Origin: Clostridiales bacterium
GTDB taxonomy: Bacteria > Bacillota > Clostridia > Saccharofermentanales > Saccharofermentanaceae
DNA length: 42,973 bases
NCBI GenBank assembly: GCA_017509205.1
Contig: JAFWQF010000117.1
Span: 1-42,973 of the forward strand
Reading direction: 5' to 3'
In this document: in pieces, positions 9,377-17,098 of the stretch
How positions within the stretch are numbered: position 1 is the first letter of the stretch
How the letters are laid out: each line of letters opens with the position of its first letter
Notes under the pieces: generated by a model
What the model was told of the DNA's origin: nothing
Seen by the model: the letters and a program-made list of their open reading frames with translations, nothing else
Databases searched by the model: none
Position numbers and translations under genes: made by a program

Positions 9377-9955
9377 TCAGCGAACGGTGATCCCGTCCAT
9401 GATGATGTCGACTATGCGGTTCAGTGCGTCAACGTACTTTATCTTGTTCTTTTTGAGAGTGTCGCCTGACAGAAGGTTTTCAAGGGAAGACTCGAGCATT
9501 ACTTTTATCAGTACAACATCTGCATCCTGCCTGACCAGGCCTTCGGCTTTTCCTTTTTCGAAAAGCTCTATTGTTGTTTCCCATCCTGTCTCAAGCCTTC
9601 TTTGGATCTTCTTATAGACCTTGGGATGTTTTTCCTTCAGGGGAGCGAGTTCCTGATAGTTGATGCCGCTGTATTTTTCGGGCATGGCAGCGAGAAGCTT
9701 TTTAAGCTTGTCAGGTGTCGCGAGGGAGGAGTCACCCGCAATCTCGTTTTCTCTTTCTTTGATCTGGTCGAAAACATAATCGACCATTACGCTGAACAGA
9801 TCATCTTTGCTCTCGAATTCCTTATAGATGGTCTTCTTGCTGATCGACATTTCCGTAGCGATGTCGGCCATCGTCAGCTTAATGCCCTTGCGGTTGAATA
9901 CGACGATCGTGGCATCAAGGATCCTGTTCCTTAATTCATTGTCATTATTAGTCAT
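9377..9955 (-). CDS. TetR family transcriptional regulator
   Basis: The 192-residue protein starts with a helix-turn-helix domain (residues 10-52) with the TetR pattern LTMADIATEMSISKKTIYKEF at 27-47. A helical C-terminal ligand/dimer domain without clear relatives follows. The reading frame extends further upstream, but the ATG at 9955 is preferred because GGAGG lies 7 bases before it and the TetR domain begins just after. It is the first gene of the minus-strand galactoside operon and diverges from galK. It is therefore a likely local regulator of both directions, acting on the inverted repeats in the space between. Galactose operons are more often controlled by LacI or AraC types. Confidence 0.9.
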   Translation of the reverse strand: MTNNDNELRNRILDATIVVFNRKGIKLTMADIATEMSISKKTIYKEFESKDDLFSVMVDYVFDQIKERENEIAGDSSLATPDKLKKLLAAMPEKYSGINYQELAPLKEKHPKVYKKIQRRLETGWETTIELFEKGKAEGLVRQDADVVLIKVMLESSLENLLSGDTLKKNKIKYVDALNRIVDIIMDGITVR

Positions 9956-10014
9956 GTATATCCTCCGTAACTTATTGAAATCATCTCTGCTGACGGAAAC
10001 GCAAAATAGCAAAA

Positions 10015-10097
10015 CGGGTTTCCCGACCTAATGATAACAGTTTGAATCAGGCATTTCCCGCGAATGTGGAAACCCGAATATACAAATTTGGTTTCCA
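10015..10097. promoter_or_regulatory. Inverted-repeat cluster, candidate TetR operators
   Basis: Between tetR and galK three related half-sites occur: CGGGTTTCC at 10015-10023, GGAAACCCG at 10068-10076 (its exact reverse complement), and GGTTTCCA at 10090-10097, which is the exact reverse complement of TGGAAACC at 10067-10074. The last two form a compact inverted repeat with about 15 bases between the arms. The first copy, CGGGTTTCCCG, can also be read as a small palindrome. This arrangement in the only divergent regulatory space of the locus suggests binding sites for the TetR protein or another sugar regulator. Assignment to a given protein is inference. Confidence 0.5.
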
Positions 10098-10151
10098 TTT
10101 GTTGTGCAAATAACGCATGCGATTTTTGTCGCTTGTTTTGCCGGGTAAACA

Positions 10152-10157
10152 TATAAT
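10152..10157 (+). promoter_or_regulatory. -10 element for galK-galT
   Basis: A perfect TATAAT stands 35 bases before the galK start codon. Possible -35 elements (TTGTCG at 10126, TTGTTT at 10133) are at poor spacing, 20 and 13 bases. The promoter may therefore need an activator or be intrinsically weak. It lies downstream of the inverted-repeat cluster. Confidence 0.5.
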
Positions 10158-10191
10158 TTGATTACAGGGTGAAATAAACCGGAGGTGCGCC

Positions 10192-11442
10192 GTGACAGAC
10201 TTAAGTTCAGTAGACTTTAAAGATATATATTGTTCCGATGAAATAGCGGCACTGCAGCCGGAAAGATACTCCAAAGCAGTAAGCTCCTTTCTCGGTTCGT
10301 TCGGAGGAATTAAGGAAGATATAAGGATCTTTTCCGCGCCCGGAAGGACCGAGATCGGAGGCAACCACACCGACCATCAGAGAGGTGAGGTGCTTGCAGC
10401 TTCCGTGAATAAGGATGCGATCGCGATTGTACGCAGGACTGCCGGAGATGAGATACGCGTCAACGCTGAAGGATTTGATCCTGTGATGATCAGGACGGAC
10501 GATTTCGGCGTAAAACCCGAAGAGAAGAATACGACAGCTTCGCTCGTCAGAGGCGTTGCCGCAGCGCTTTCCGGCAGGGGCTATAACATTGGCCCATTTG
10601 ATGCATACATAACAAGTGATGTTCTCATTGGTGCAGGACTTTCTTCATCTGCTGCATTTGAAACACTCATCGGAACAGTCATTTCAGGTCTGTTTAATGA
10701 GTCAAAGATAGACCCGGTTACAATAGCCATGGCCGGTCAGGAAGCAGAGAATAAATATTTCGGAAAACCCTGCGGACTGATGGACCAGATGGCGAGTTCT
10801 GTCGGCAATCTTGTCTATATAGATTTCAGGGATCCTGCTGATCCTGTTGTAAGGAAAGTGGACTTTGATCTCGAAAAGAGCGGATATGTTCTCTGCATAA
10901 CGGATACCAAAGGATCGCATGCCGACCTTACGCATGAATATGCCGCCATACCACAGGAGATGACCAAGGTTGCGCAGCTCTTAGGGCAGGATAAGTTAAG
11001 GGATGTGACGCCGGACATGATACTGGATAACATCGGTAAGCTCAGAGAAGAAGCAGGTGACCGTGCGGTATTAAGAGCGGTGCATTTCGTGGAGGAGACA
11101 AAACGCGCGAGGGAAGAGGCGGATGCACTTGCCCGCGGAGAAGTGAAGAGTTTCATAAAGCTTGTCAAGGCATCAGGTAACTCTTCTTTCAAGTATCTTC
11201 AGAATGTTTATTCAAATTCCGACGTTACCGTTCAGAACATGTCGCTCGCGCTGGCATTCAGCGATTCGTTCCTTGGTGAGGATGAAGCGGCGAGAGTTCA
11301 CGGCGGCGGATTCGCGGGAACGGTCCAGGCATTTGTGAGAAAAGACAACGCTCCAGGATATAAGGAGCTTATGGATAAGATCTTCGGCAAAGGCGCATGT
11401 GAGATCTTAAGCATAAGAAAGTACGGCGGAATGGAGATGTAA
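10192..11442 (+). CDS. galK: Galactokinase
   Basis: The 416-residue GHMP kinase phosphorylates galactose to galactose 1-phosphate with ATP, the first step of the Leloir pathway. The galactokinase signature GRTEIGGNHTDH is at residues 51-62, the ATP-binding GHMP loop GAGLSSSAA at 147-155, and the third GHMP motif VHGGGFAGTVQAFV near 374. The start is a GTG at 10192 with GGAGG five bases after its beginning at 10181, which suits the N-terminus of the family. galT follows after 9 bases. Galactose should come from the divergent GH36 enzyme. Confidence 0.95.
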   Translation: MTDLSSVDFKDIYCSDEIAALQPERYSKAVSSFLGSFGGIKEDIRIFSAPGRTEIGGNHTDHQRGEVLAASVNKDAIAIVRRTAGDEIRVNAEGFDPVMIRTDDFGVKPEEKNTTASLVRGVAAALSGRGYNIGPFDAYITSDVLIGAGLSSSAAFETLIGTVISGLFNESKIDPVTIAMAGQEAENKYFGKPCGLMDQMASSVGNLVYIDFRDPADPVVRKVDFDLEKSGYVLCITDTKGSHADLTHEYAAIPQEMTKVAQLLGQDKLRDVTPDMILDNIGKLREEAGDRAVLRAVHFVEETKRAREEADALARGEVKSFIKLVKASGNSSFKYLQNVYSNSDVTVQNMSLALAFSDSFLGEDEAARVHGGGFAGTVQAFVRKDNAPGYKELMDKIFGKGACEILSIRKYGGMEM

Positions 11443-11451
11443 GGAGTATTT

Positions 11452-12969
11452 ATGTCTGATAATTCAAAGATCTGCAATTATATTACCGAGCTGGTAAACT
11501 ATGCCGTCAAGAACGGCATCTGTGATGAACTTGACAGGACCTTCATGATCAATTCACTTATGGCGGCCTGCGGTGTGAAAGAGTATCTGACACCGGCTGA
11601 AGAACTGCCGGAAAGAGAACTCCATCTGATCTTAGAAGACATTATCGATTACGCTCTTGAAGCGGGCGTTCTTGAGAGTGATTCTGCCGCGAATAAAGAT
11701 CTTTTCGATACAAAGCTCATGGGAATACTTACTCCGCCGCCGTCGGTTGTCATAGGAACGTTCTATGCGCTTTATGAGGATGATCCTAAAATCGCAACTG
11801 ACTGGTATTACGACTTTTCGCGCAATACAAATTACATCAGGAATGACCGCATAGCCAAAGACATGAAATGGACTGCTCCGACTGAATACGGTGACATCGA
11901 TATCACCATAAATCTCAGCAAGCCCGAAAAGGACCCGAGAGACATAGCGGCTGCAGGAAAGGCAAAGAGCACTTCCTATCCGAAATGTCTTCTCTGCCCG
12001 GAGAACGAAGGCTTTGAAGGAAGCCTTACGCATCCGGCGAGACAGAACCACAGGATAATCCCTGTCGAGCTTGAAGGAGACGCGTACTATCTTCAGTATT
12101 CGCCTTACGTTTATTACAACGAGCACTGCATAATCCTGAATAAAGAACATATTCCGATGAAGATCGATAAGGGGACCTTTGCAAAGCTCCTTTCGTTCAC
12201 CGAAAAGTTCCCGCACTATACTGCCGGGTCAAATTCGGACATTCCGATTGTCGGAGGCTCGATCTTAAGTCACGATCATTTCCAGGGTGGATGCTATGAG
12301 TTTCCGATGGCGCGTGCGGAATATGAAGAGATGTTCACCATAAAAGGATTCGAAGACATAACTGCGGGTATCGTAAAGTGGCCCATGTCGGTCATAAGGC
12401 TTCAGGGTGAAGACAGAGCCAGAGTTGCCGATTGCGCAGACCTGATCCTGAACAGGTGGATAGGGTATAACGATGAGGATGCCTTCATAACCGCATATAC
12501 CGAAGACGGTGTTAGGCATAACGCGATAACCCCCATCGCAAGAAGAACATCTGACATGCGTTATGAACTTGATCTTGTCCTTCGCAACAACATAACGACG
12601 GATGAACACCCGATGGGTGTTTTCCATCCGCATGAGGAATACCATCACATCAAGAAAGAGAATATCGGTCTTATCGAAGTAATGGGACTTGCGGTCCTTC
12701 CGGCAAGGCTCAAGTCTGAGATGTCACAGATTGCCGATGCAATACTTAACGGAGATGATATATCTTCGATCGAAAGCATAGCCAAGCATGCCAAATGGTT
12801 GTCTGAATGGCGCGGAAACTATGAATTAAATGACAGAGAGCAGATCGAAGATGTGCTTAAAACAGAGATAGGAAAAGTCTTTGCGAAAGTTCTCGAGTGC
12901 TCGGGTGTTTTCAAGCGGGATGAAAAGGGCAGGGAAGCTTTCAGAAGGTTTACCGGGACTTTGTACTGA
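11452..12969 (+). CDS. galT: UDP-glucose--hexose-1-phosphate uridylyltransferase, class 2
   Basis: The 505-residue protein is the Firmicutes-type GalT, which exchanges UMP between UDP-glucose and galactose 1-phosphate. It has the class 2 landmarks LCPENEGFEGSLTHPARQNHR (about 182-202) and SHDHFQGG, with H274-D275-H276 taking the place of the HPH nucleophile motif of class 1 enzymes. The length (about 500) fits class 2 and is far above the 350 of class 1. It is co-transcribed with galK. UDP-galactose 4-epimerase (GalE), needed to complete the cycle, is not in this window. The last 20 bases overlap the 3' end of the convergent membrane protein gene. Confidence 0.95.
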   Translation: MSDNSKICNYITELVNYAVKNGICDELDRTFMINSLMAACGVKEYLTPAEELPERELHLILEDIIDYALEAGVLESDSAANKDLFDTKLMGILTPPPSVVIGTFYALYEDDPKIATDWYYDFSRNTNYIRNDRIAKDMKWTAPTEYGDIDITINLSKPEKDPRDIAAAGKAKSTSYPKCLLCPENEGFEGSLTHPARQNHRIIPVELEGDAYYLQYSPYVYYNEHCIILNKEHIPMKIDKGTFAKLLSFTEKFPHYTAGSNSDIPIVGGSILSHDHFQGGCYEFPMARAEYEEMFTIKGFEDITAGIVKWPMSVIRLQGEDRARVADCADLILNRWIGYNDEDAFITAYTEDGVRHNAITPIARRTSDMRYELDLVLRNNITTDEHPMGVFHPHEEYHHIKKENIGLIEVMGLAVLPARLKSEMSQIADAILNGDDISSIESIAKHAKWLSEWRGNYELNDREQIEDVLKTEIGKVFAKVLECSGVFKRDEKGREAFRRFTGTLY

Positions 12970-13711
12970 TCCTGGTGACCATGTATCTTGTCCTTTCAAA
13001 CAGGACCTTGTAATCATCACCGTCATGGTAGTCACCGAAATCGATTGAGACGATGGAGAAAGTGACATCCGCATCTGCGGGGATGTTTTCCTTTGCTTTG
13101 ACATATTCCGTGAGATCTTTGTAGAAGTCTTTGTTTATGTCGATGAACCTGATTGCAAGATCGTCGTAGACTTCGTTGCCTGGTGTGATCTGGATCTCGA
13201 AATGCTCATTTTCGGGAAGTACGGGAGAGTAAGCCATATACTTGATCTCATATCTGGAATCGATCTGATAACTTATGTGAGAGACTGCCGTTTCTCCGTA
13301 TAAAGCCGTAAGGTGGGGATTTATCTTGGGCTGTGTCATGCGGATCTTAAGATCCAGTGAGGTTTCTGCAAGGATGCTTGAACTTATGACCGCCAGAACG
13401 ATAAACGCGATAAAGAACAGGGAAGCCTTTTTCAGTTTGCCGTAATACCTGATCACCTTTCTGCCGAATGCAATCTGATAGATCAGACAGGCAGCGGGTA
13501 AAAGAAAGAACAGCGGACCGGAATTTACCAAGGTGATGATTATGGCGCCAAAGCCGAAGAACCAGGCGAAACTCCGAAACCCGAACATTACGCCGGTAAA
13601 GCTTCTGAAGATCGCATATATAAGAGGAAGAAAAGATAAGAAGAACAGCACTGCTCCGATCTTTTCCGGAACGCTCATTTTTTCCTTGATGTTGTCATCG
13701 CCTTCGTTCAT
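12950..13711 (-). CDS. Hypothetical membrane protein
   Basis: The 253-residue protein is not recognised. It has hydrophobic segments at about residues 12-35, 40-75 (probably two helices) and 92-113. A soluble C-terminal domain of about 130 residues, rich in charged and aromatic residues, follows and would lie outside the membrane if the N-terminus is inside. The start is supported by a GGGG-rich site (GAGGGGGGACAA before ATG). It stands alone, convergent with galT and divergent from rimO, so context gives no function. Confidence 0.65.
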   Translation of the reverse strand: MNEGDDNIKEKMSVPEKIGAVLFFLSFLPLIYAIFRSFTGVMFGFRSFAWFFGFGAIIITLVNSGPLFFLLPAACLIYQIAFGRKVIRYYGKLKKASLFFIAFIVLAVISSSILAETSLDLKIRMTQPKINPHLTALYGETAVSHISYQIDSRYEIKYMAYSPVLPENEHFEIQITPGNEVYDDLAIRFIDINKDFYKDLTEYVKAKENIPADADVTFSIVSIDFGDYHDGDDYKVLFERTRYMVTRISTKSR

Positions 13712-13850
13712 TTGTCCCCCCTCAAAAACTGTCCTCTACCGGTATCCTAACACAGCGGTTTTCGAAATTCAAGAGAAATATATCGAATAACGATAAATAA
13801 TTATGTTTTGTCGAGAAAATGAAACATGACAGGAAAGCCGCGTTCTTATT

Positions 13851-13859
13851 TGTTATAAT
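13851..13859 (+). promoter_or_regulatory. Extended -10 promoter of rimO
   Basis: TG-T-TATAAT is an extended -10 element, with no recognisable -35 upstream. Its last base lies only 9 bases before the rimO ATG at 13869. Transcription would therefore begin at or within a few bases of the start codon. Confidence 0.6.
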
Positions 13860-13868
13860 GCCTACATT

Positions 13869-15251
13869 ATGGATAAAAATACTGAAAACAATAAGAACAT
13901 TAAGATCACGCTCCTTGCTTTGGCGTGCTCGAAGAACCTGGTTGACTGCGAAAACATGTCGACCTGCCTTAAGACTGCAGGTTATGACGTAATAAATGAC
14001 GTTCCGGAATCGGACATCGTTGTCATAAACACATGCGGATTCATCGAGTCGGCAAAGAAGGAGGCGATAGATGCCATCCTGAACGTGGCTGACTATAAAG
14101 CACCGAACGGCAACGTTAAGAAGATAATCGTTTCAGGCTGCCTTTCGCAGAGATATCCCGAGGATATCCTCAAAGAGCTTCCTGAAGTCGATGCTGTCCT
14201 TGGAACTGCCCATTACGGTGATATCGTAGACGTTGTCTCAAAGCTCGCAGGTGAATTCGATAAGGAATCCGAAAAGATCAACCTTACGACGGGTGTCGGA
14301 GGCTATAAGCATCTCGTTAAGGAAAGAGAGATCTCCACGGAGGCTTATGCATGGCTCAAGATCGGCGAGGGATGTCTTAACAGGTGTTCTTTCTGCGCCA
14401 TTCCGCTTATCAGGGGAAACTTCGTATCAAGACCCATGGAAGACATCGTGGAAGAGGCGAAGATCCTGGCTTCAAAAGGGATCAAGGAACTTGTTCTCGC
14501 TGCACAGGATACAACTAATTACGGTATAGAGCTTTATAAAGAAAGAAGCCTTACAAAGCTTTTAAAGCGTCTTTCCGAGATCGAAGGAATAGAGCTCATC
14601 CGTGTAATGTACGGCTACATGGACGGCATTACTCCGGATCTGATCGAAGAGATCGCGAATAACCCGAAGGTTGCCCACTATCTTGACATTCCCATCCAGC
14701 ACGGCTGCAACAAGATCCTTAAGGCAATGCACAGAAGGGATACCGCCGAGCTTATCACTTCAAGGCTTGAGATGATCAGGAAGGCTATCCCTGACTGCAT
14801 CATCAGGACCACGGTCATGGTGGGATTCCCGGGTGAGACTGAAGAGGACTTCATCGAACTCAAGGAAAACCTTAAGAAGTGGAAGTTTGACCGTCTGGGC
14901 TGCTTCATGTTCTCGCCTGAAGAGGGAACAAAGGCATATGACATGCCTGACCAGATCGATGAGGAGACGAAGCAGAGAAGATATGACGAGATCTACGAGC
15001 TTCAGAGGCAGATCTCATCTGAGCTGTCTCAGAAGCGACTTGGCACTGTGACCAGAGTTAATGTCTGCTCAGTATCCGATGACGGCATATTCTATATCGG
15101 CAGGAGCTATGGTGAGTCACCCGAGGTAGATCCGGTGATTTACATCGCATCACAGCAGGAAGAACTTAAGATAGGGGACTTCGTTGACGTTAAGATCGTT
15201 GACTGCTCTGATGATTTTGACATGACTGCCGTAACGATTGACGGAAACTGA
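13869..15251 (+). CDS. rimO: Ribosomal protein S12 methylthiotransferase RimO
   Basis: The 460-residue radical-SAM enzyme adds a methylthio group to an aspartate of ribosomal protein S12. The N-terminal UPF0004 domain has its cluster cysteines at C20 (ALACSKN), C56 (NTCGF) and C91 (GCLSQ). The radical-SAM cluster motif is C169-x3-C173-x2-C176, and a C-terminal TRAM-like domain follows to residue 460. The AQDTTNYGIELY stretch favours RimO over MiaB. The start cannot be moved later without losing the first motif. No Shine-Dalgarno precedes it and the -10 element is nearly adjacent, so it may be read from a leaderless mRNA. pgsA follows after 50 bases. Confidence 0.95.
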   Translation: MDKNTENNKNIKITLLALACSKNLVDCENMSTCLKTAGYDVINDVPESDIVVINTCGFIESAKKEAIDAILNVADYKAPNGNVKKIIVSGCLSQRYPEDILKELPEVDAVLGTAHYGDIVDVVSKLAGEFDKESEKINLTTGVGGYKHLVKEREISTEAYAWLKIGEGCLNRCSFCAIPLIRGNFVSRPMEDIVEEAKILASKGIKELVLAAQDTTNYGIELYKERSLTKLLKRLSEIEGIELIRVMYGYMDGITPDLIEEIANNPKVAHYLDIPIQHGCNKILKAMHRRDTAELITSRLEMIRKAIPDCIIRTTVMVGFPGETEEDFIELKENLKKWKFDRLGCFMFSPEEGTKAYDMPDQIDEETKQRRYDEIYELQRQISSELSQKRLGTVTRVNVCSVSDDGIFYIGRSYGESPEVDPVIYIASQQEELKIGDFVDVKIVDCSDDFDMTAVTIDGN

Positions 15252-15265
15252 AATTCGGTTATTAT
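15238..15265 (+). promoter_or_regulatory. Promoter for pgsA
   Basis: TTGACG at 15238-15243, a 16-base spacer and TATTAT at 15260-15265 form a reasonable sigma-A promoter. Its -35 lies inside the last codons of rimO. pgsA starts 36 bases further on, so it need not depend on rimO transcription. Confidence 0.45.
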
Positions 15266-15301
15266 ATTCGTGTCAAAAATATTGATGACAGGTGCATATT
15301 A

Positions 15302-15922
15302 ATGAATTTACCTAATAAATTATCTTTAATGAGGATCATCCTGGTCCCTGTAACCGTTCTTTTCATGCTGCCGATAAATCTTTTCGGATGGCAGCCTGAG
15401 GGTTGGAACAACTTTGTCACCAACAACGGAATGATAGTCGCGGCGATCGTATTCATCGCAGCTTCGCTGACCGATATGTTAGACGGTAAGATCGCACGTA
15501 AGTACAATCTGATCACCGATCTTGGCAAGTTCCTTGACGCTCTTGCAGACAAGATCCTCGTTATCAGCGTAATGATCGCTTTTGTTGAGCTCAGAAGGTT
15601 CTCAGCGTGGCTCCTCATCATCGTTATCCTCAGGGAGTTCGCGATCTCCGGAATCCGCATGATCGCTGCTTCGAAAAATGATGTAATCGCAGCAAGGATG
15701 ATAGGTAAGGTCAAGACAGCCACACAGATGGTCGCCATCTCATACCTCATGTTCGAACCGCTCCTTCTTAAGATCTTCGGTTTCGGTTTCACGGGTTATG
15801 CAAACCTTCAGACCAACGTCATTACCATTATCGGAGACGTGCTTCTCGGAATCAGCATGGTAATGGTCGTCGTTTCAGGAATTGATTACATTATTAAGGG
15901 AAAGAAGTACCTCAAAGGCTGA
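15302..15922 (+). CDS. pgsA: CDP-diacylglycerol--glycerol-3-phosphate 3-phosphatidyltransferase
   Basis: The 206-residue integral membrane enzyme makes phosphatidylglycerol phosphate, the committed step to phosphatidylglycerol. The CDP-alcohol phosphotransferase motif is complete: D58, D61-G62, A65-R66, G75, D79 and D83. About five hydrophobic helices surround it and the C-terminus is basic (KGKKYLKG), as expected. Its place after rimO is common in Clostridia. The ribosome binding site is modest (CAGGTG at 9 bases). A separate promoter is visible before it. Confidence 0.92.
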   Translation: MNLPNKLSLMRIILVPVTVLFMLPINLFGWQPEGWNNFVTNNGMIVAAIVFIAASLTDMLDGKIARKYNLITDLGKFLDALADKILVISVMIAFVELRRFSAWLLIIVILREFAISGIRMIAASKNDVIAARMIGKVKTATQMVAISYLMFEPLLLKIFGFGFTGYANLQTNVITIIGDVLLGISMVMVVVSGIDYIIKGKKYLKG

Positions 15923-15955
15923 TTCTCAAAAAACTTCGACAATCAAAATATACTA

Positions 15956-15984
15956 TTGACAAAACAGTTAACATACATTAAAAA
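15956..15984 (+). promoter_or_regulatory. Promoter for acpP
   Basis: A consensus TTGACA at 15956-15961 is followed at 17 bases by the weaker TAAAAA (15979-15984). About 50 bases of A+T-rich leader then lead to the acpP ribosome binding site. It fits a strong housekeeping gene placed in its own transcription unit. Confidence 0.5.
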
Positions 15985-16036
15985 CAGATTTGTGGATTGA
16001 GTTAATCATTCATCTAATTATACGGAGGAAATATTT

Positions 16037-16282
16037 ATGACAAACGAAGAACTTTTTAACAGCATCAAGAGAATGATCGTTGACCAGCTCGGTGTTGACG
16101 AAGATACAATCACAGAGGATTCTTCCTTTGTAGATGATCTCAATGCTGATTCTCTCGATATGGTAGAACTCGTTATGGCTATGGAGCAGGAGTTCGACAT
16201 CGAGATCCCTGATGATGTTGCTGAAAAGGTAGTCACAGTTAAGGATGCTGTTGAGTACATCCAGACTCTCACAGAGGGCTGA
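16037..16282 (+). CDS. acpP: Acyl carrier protein
   Basis: The 81-residue acidic protein carries growing acyl chains in type II fatty acid synthesis. The phosphopantetheine attachment site is S39 in [13 protein letters not shown], followed by the usual EFDIEIPDD helix. Length and charge match the family. A GGAGG site precedes the ATG at 7-8 bases. It is followed by a hairpin with a weak T tract before rnc. That can let ACP be made in excess of the downstream RNase III, SMC and FtsY. Confidence 0.97.
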   Translation: MTNEELFNSIKRMIVDQLGVDEDTITEDSSFVDDLNADSLDMVELVMAMEQEFDIEIPDDVAEKVVTVKDAVEYIQTLTEG

Positions 16283-16321
16283 TCTAAAACGGCTTCTGGC
16301 TTACTAATTTGTTGAGTACTG

Positions 16322-16361
16322 CGGCTGGATGCGTGAAATTCATGCATTCAGCCGTTTGATT
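16322..16361 (+). terminator. Partial terminator/attenuator between acpP and rnc
   Basis: An 11-bp stem (CGGCTGGATGC at 16322-16332 with GCATTCAGCCG at 16344-16354, one G-U pair) is followed by TTTGATT. The T tract is short and interrupted, so read-through into rnc is likely. It probably sets the ratio between acpP and the genes after it. Confidence 0.55.
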
Positions 16362-16375
16362 ATAAGGCTTAAAAC

Positions 16376-17098
16376 ATGAACACGGATTTTTCTGAATTTG
16401 AAAAGAAACTGGGATATGTCTTCAATGACAAATCTCTTCTTGAGACCGCGTTCACACACACCACTTATGTTTTCGAACAGGGTGGCGGACACTGGGAATC
16501 CAACCAAAGGCTTGAGTTTATCGGCGATGCCGTAGGCGACCTTGTCGTAGGCCGCATGCTGTATGAGATGAACCCGACTGCTGATGAGGGATATCTCTCC
16601 AAGATGCGCAGCATCTCCGTCTGTGAAAGGTCTTTTGCTGAAGCTGCAAGGAAGCTCGAGATGGGCAAGTTCCTCCTTTTGGGCAAGGGCGAGGAGATGA
16701 CGGGCGGAAGAGACAAGGATTCCACGCTCGCGGACTGCTTTGAGGCGGTGATCGCGGCAGTGTATTTTGACGGCGGGTTTGAAAAGGCCAGAGAAGTAAT
16801 CACGAGAAATCTTTCCGAGACGGTCAGGAAGGCCGTAGACGGAGAGATCTTTCTTGACTACAAGAGCAGGCTTCTTGAACTGGCACAGATGCGCGGAAAC
16901 AGCCATACGATCAGGTTTGAGACCGTTGCGGAAAGAGGACCGGCGCACATGCGCGAGTTTGATGTCGAGGTTTATGCTGATGACATCCTGCTTGCCACAG
17001 CTACCGGACACAGTAAGAAGGATGCGGAGCAGAAATGCGCCGCCGAAGCGGTAAGGATCTACCGCGAGAGGTTCCCGGAAGGCAGTCAGGACAATTAA
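16376..17098 (+). CDS. rnc: Ribonuclease III
   Basis: The 240-residue enzyme cuts double-stranded RNA in rRNA precursors and structured mRNAs. The catalytic domain has the signature NQRLEFIGDAVGDLVVG (E47 and D51) and the second acidic pair D120/E123 in LADCFEAV. The double-stranded RNA binding domain occupies about residues 160-235 and ends in GHSKKDAEQKCAAEAV. Its stop codon TAA shares its last base with the ATG of smc, so translation is coupled. RNase III is a natural candidate for processing the long hairpin in the pnp leader of this window. Confidence 0.96.
   Translation: MNTDFSEFEKKLGYVFNDKSLLETAFTHTTYVFEQGGGHWESNQRLEFIGDAVGDLVVGRMLYEMNPTADEGYLSKMRSISVCERSFAEAARKLEMGKFLLLGKGEEMTGGRDKDSTLADCFEAVIAAVYFDGGFEKAREVITRNLSETVRKAVDGEIFLDYKSRLLELAQMRGNSHTIRFETVAERGPAHMREFDVEVYADDILLATATGHSKKDAEQKCAAEAVRIYRERFPEGSQDN

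Noticed and set aside
9956..10012. Longer N-terminus for the TetR protein
   Set aside because: It would include the ribosome binding site of the ATG at 9955, and TetR domains normally begin within about 10 residues of the start.
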